Shown in pieces: positions 61,455 to 64,000 of a stretch of DNA of 64,000 nucleotides. Source of the stretch: an uncultured Duncaniella sp. (GTDB taxonomy: Bacteria > Bacteroidota > Bacteroidia > Bacteroidales > Muribaculaceae); NCBI GenBank assembly GCA_910577335.1, contig CAJTMJ010000008.1, forward strand, positions 1-64,000. Direction: 5' to 3'. The notes under the pieces were generated by a model. That model was not told the DNA's origin. It saw only the letters and a list, made by a program, of their open reading frames with translations, and did not search any database. The position numbers and the translations under genes were made by a program. Every line of letters begins with the position of its first letter. Positions within the stretch are counted from its first letter, which is position 1.

Positions 61455-64000
61455 AAGGCTGACCAAATTGAAAACACTTTGGTGACCGATGTTACCAGCG
61501 CCCTTTCAGGTAAAGTGGCAGGTGTGCAGCTCCAAAGCTACAACGGTGCCCCCGGTTCTGAACCTACAGTGCGCATCCGTGGTGTCGGTTCAATCAATGC
61601 GTCTAACACACCTCTTTATGTTGTTGACGGTATTCCTTACGATGGAGGTATCTCTACCATCAATCCTCAGGATGTGGCTTCAATCACAGTGCTTAAGGAT
61701 GCTGCTTCCGCTGCTCTTTACGGTGCCCGTGGTGCCAATGGTGTGATCCTTATCACTACCAAGCAGGGTAAAGCAGGTGAGGCTGTTGTCACTGTTGACG
61801 CTCGTTGGGGTGCCAACTCTCGTGAAATTCCTAACTATAAGACTATCACTGATCCGTGGAGCTACGTGATGCAGATCTACCGCGCACGTCGCAACTATCG
61901 CGAGTTGACCAGCGGTTATACTCCCGGTGCAGCTCACGCTTGGGCTGTGGAAGGTCTTAATGCCGCTCCCGGCGATAACAATGTGCTTGGTTATCAGGTA
62001 TTCACCATCCCTCAGGGTCAGAGCCTTATCGGTACAAACGGTCTCTTCAACCCCAATGCCACTCTTGGTTACAACGATGGCAGCCATTACATCACCCCCG
62101 ACAACTGGGTTGACAACACATTCCACGATGGTCTCCGTCAGGAGTATAACTTAAGTGTGACCGGTGGTAACGATCGTTTGAAATTCATGGTATCAGCCGG
62201 TTACCTCTCTGACGAAGGTATCATCAAGGAATCTTCTTTCGATCGTCTTTCTACTCGTGTAAGCGCTGAATATCAGGCTAAGAAGTGGCTTAAAATTGGT
62301 GCTAACGTATCGTACACATACGAAGATCAGAACTATCCTCAGAGCCAGACTACCGAAGGTCAGTCAAGCAACGCCAGCTACATTGCAAGCTTCATCGCTC
62401 CTATCTATCCCTTCTATCTCCGTGATTCAGAAGGTAATATCATGCATGACAGCGCAACAGGCAACAAACTTTACGACTATGGTATGAAGGGTCTCGGTCT
62501 TGATTACTCCCGTGCGTTCCTCGCCGGCGGTAACCCGACAGGTTCACTCATCTACGACAAGTCAGAATACAAGTTTGACACATTCAACGGCAAATGGTTC
62601 GCTCAGATCAGCCCTATCGAAGGTTTGAACATCACAGGTTCAGTAGGTTACTATAACCAGAACCAGCGTTTTGACTATCTTGCCAACAGTAAGTACGGTC
62701 AGATGGCAAACTATGGCGGTATGATCGAACAGGATGCTACACGTGTTCGCTCTATCAACTATCAGGTACTTGCCAACTACCGCAAGACTTTCGGTGAAAT
62801 CCATAACTTTGACTTCCTTCTTGGTTATGAAAGCTACGACTGGGAAAGCTCAACAATGGGCGGTGAAGGTTACACCATCTATAATGACAATGACTTCACT
62901 CTCTCAAATGTGATTGACGAACTCGACAACTGGGGTTCTGTCAACCAGTATGCAACCCGTGGTATCTTCGGACGTATCAACTACGACTATGACGGCAAAT
63001 ATTACGCAAGCGTAAGCTATCGTCGTGACGCTTCTTCACGTTTCCATCCCGACCACCGCTGGGGTAACTTCTACTCACTTTCAGCCGCTTGGGACATCTC
63101 AAAGGAATCGTTCATGAAGGATTTCGAAAATGTTGACATGTTGAAGTTCAAAGCTTCGTTCGGTCAGCAGGGTAACGATAACATCGGTAACTACTATGCT
63201 TATCTTGACCAGTACAATAAGACCGGTGGTAACGGTGTATGGTCAGTAGGTACACTTGCTTACAAGGGTAATCCCGACCTGACTTGGGAAACTTCAAACT
63301 CATTCAACACCGGTTTCGACTTCAGCTTCTTCCAAGGCAAGGTTGACGGTACTCTTGAATACTTCCAGCGTCAGACTTCCGACATGCTTTATTACAAGCC
63401 TACAGCTCCGTCACTCGGTTACTCTTCAATACCGATGAACATCGGCTCTATGCGTAACTACGGTGTGGAACTCGAGCTTAACTACACTCCCATCAACACC
63501 AAGAATCTCACATGGAGCATCAACTTCAACATCACCAACGTGAACAATAAGGTGATCAAGCTCGCTCCCGAGCTTAACGGTACATGGATCAGCGGTTCAC
63601 GTATCTATGAAGAAGGCAAGTCAATGTACCAGCTCTATCTCGTGAAACACGCAGGTGTGGATCAGGAGACCGGTCTTCCTCTCTACTGGGCTAAGAATGC
63701 CGATGGTCAGGAATTCACCACCACTGACTGGAACCTTGCTTATTCAGGTAACTCAGCAACCGGCGACCAAGCTAACCGTCAGAGTACAGGCAATATCCTT
63801 CCTCCGTTCTACGGCGGTATCGGAACAAGCCTTAATGTTTACGGTGTAGACTTCTCAATCCAGTGCGGCTATCAGCTCGGCGGTAAGATCTGGGACTACG
63901 GTTATCAGATGCTCATGCACAACGGTAAGGATGCAGGTACAGCCATGCACGAAGATGCCCTCAAAGCATGGACTCCCGAAAATCCCAACTCAAACATACC
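61089..64000 (+). CDS. SusC/RagA family TonB-dependent receptor, second copy (partial)
   Basis: Open from the ATG at 61089 to the window end, 970 codons with no stop, so it is cut by the window. Signal peptide, CarboxypepD-like domain and SusC signature are nearly the same as in the divergent susC up to residue 122 (changes at 55, 62, 83, 88, 112 and 115). Beyond that the plug (GARGANGVILITTKQGK) and barrel are clearly different, so the ligand is probably different. Blocks shared by all SusC proteins (RRDASSRFHPDHRWG, SFGQQGNDNIGNYYAY) confirm the family. A susD is expected just beyond the window. Confidence 0.93.
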   Translation, partial: MKKLFLLLVAVITFTLSAMAQNQNVKGQVVSAEGEPLVGATVLGVGTQTGTVTDIDGNFSLALPASVKKLQVSYVGMVTREVHITPGTMKIVLESSNMLDEVITVAYGTAKKSAYTGSASVLKADQIENTLVTDVTSALSGKVAGVQLQSYNGAPGSEPTVRIRGVGSINASNTPLYVVDGIPYDGGISTINPQDVASITVLKDAASAALYGARGANGVILITTKQGKAGEAVVTVDARWGANSREIPNYKTITDPWSYVMQIYRARRNYRELTSGYTPGAAHAWAVEGLNAAPGDNNVLGYQVFTIPQGQSLIGTNGLFNPNATLGYNDGSHYITPDNWVDNTFHDGLRQEYNLSVTGGNDRLKFMVSAGYLSDEGIIKESSFDRLSTRVSAEYQAKKWLKIGANVSYTYEDQNYPQSQTTEGQSSNASYIASFIAPIYPFYLRDSEGNIMHDSATGNKLYDYGMKGLGLDYSRAFLAGGNPTGSLIYDKSEYKFDTFNGKWFAQISPIEGLNITGSVGYYNQNQRFDYLANSKYGQMANYGGMIEQDATRVRSINYQVLANYRKTFGEIHNFDFLLGYESYDWESSTMGGEGYTIYNDNDFTLSNVIDELDNWGSVNQYATRGIFGRINYDYDGKYYASVSYRRDASSRFHPDHRWGNFYSLSAAWDISKESFMKDFENVDMLKFKASFGQQGNDNIGNYYAYLDQYNKTGGNGVWSVGTLAYKGNPDLTWETSNSFNTGFDFSFFQGKVDGTLEYFQRQTSDMLYYKPTAPSLGYSSIPMNIGSMRNYGVELELNYTPINTKNLTWSINFNITNVNNKVIKLAPELNGTWISGSRIYEEGKSMYQLYLVKHAGVDQETGLPLYWAKNADGQEFTTTDWNLAYSGNSATGDQANRQSTGNILPPFYGGIGTSLNVYGVDFSIQCGYQLGGKIWDYGYQMLMHNGKDAGTAMHEDALKAWTPENPNSNI

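Noticed and set aside
61489..62487. Several short frames on both strands at 61.5-62.5 kb
   Set aside because: They are shadows of the second susC, which is open in its own frame from 61089 to the end of the window.

Overview
The window looks like a chromosomal segment of a gut Bacteroidales bacterium. The evidence is paired SusC/SusD outer-membrane genes with the usual lipoprotein and CarboxypepD-like features, a GLPGLI-family protein, a DPP III-type peptidase lipoprotein, and promoters of the Bacteroidota form TTTG-N19-TAnnTTTG upstream of many genes. The family Muribaculaceae is my guess from general protein flavour and base composition, and I could not test it. There is no prophage, integrase, complete insertion sequence or CRISPR array. 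Most of the window is ordinary core genome with a few accessory insertions.

Layout. 1-2.7 kb: three small accessory genes (GNAT acetyltransferase, DUF1016/YhcG-type nuclease, CatA-like acetyltransferase). 2.7-8.4 kb: a minus-strand hemicellulose-type enzyme cluster (SGNH acetylesterase, GH43, GH31). 8.5-15.9 kb: bipA, a small basic hypothetical protein, a TPR/propeller/OmpA lipoprotein, and divergent to it an NtrC-type response regulator with its histidine kinase. 16.1-19.4 kb: pta-ackA and diaminopimelate dehydrogenase, flanked on both sides by copies of a palindromic intergenic repeat. 19.7-20.4 kb: an MNT/HepT nucleotidyltransferase-HEPN pair. 20.6-25 kb: a TPR protein and an M3 peptidase. 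25.1-30.9 kb: dxr, rseP, an RlmI-type methyltransferase and a DPP III-like lipoprotein. 31-34.3 kb: a second MNT/HEPN pair, an intracellular GH13 enzyme and a patatin. 34.5-41.5 kb: holB, an AddB-like nuclease, hemW, a family 2 glycosyltransferase and a PHP-type phosphatase.

41.5-47.5 kb is the most system-like locus: a BlaI-type repressor, an M56 (BlaR1-type) membrane metallopeptidase carrying two tandem TonB C-terminal domains, a GLPGLI protein and a large outer-membrane beta-barrel protein. I read it as a candidate envelope sensing or transport system of unknown ligand. 47.8-55.7 kb: a PurF-like protein that has lost the glutaminase residues, tRNA-Arg(TCT), a LysE-type exporter, a CBM9-like protein, an RluA-type pseudouridine synthase, topA, a sirtuin without the zinc cysteines, and tadA. 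55.8-64 kb: a susC-susD pair on the minus strand, and divergent to it a second susC that runs off the window. The two susC genes share about 122 almost identical N-terminal codons plus 29 bp of leader, forming roughly 395-bp inverted arms around the 360-bp centre.

The other strong non-genic signals are a 193-bp MITE-like palindrome and a collapsed relative that each supply the -33 box of the next gene's promoter, and a glycosyltransferase promoter built from the T-tract of the preceding terminator, which would give a leaderless mRNA.
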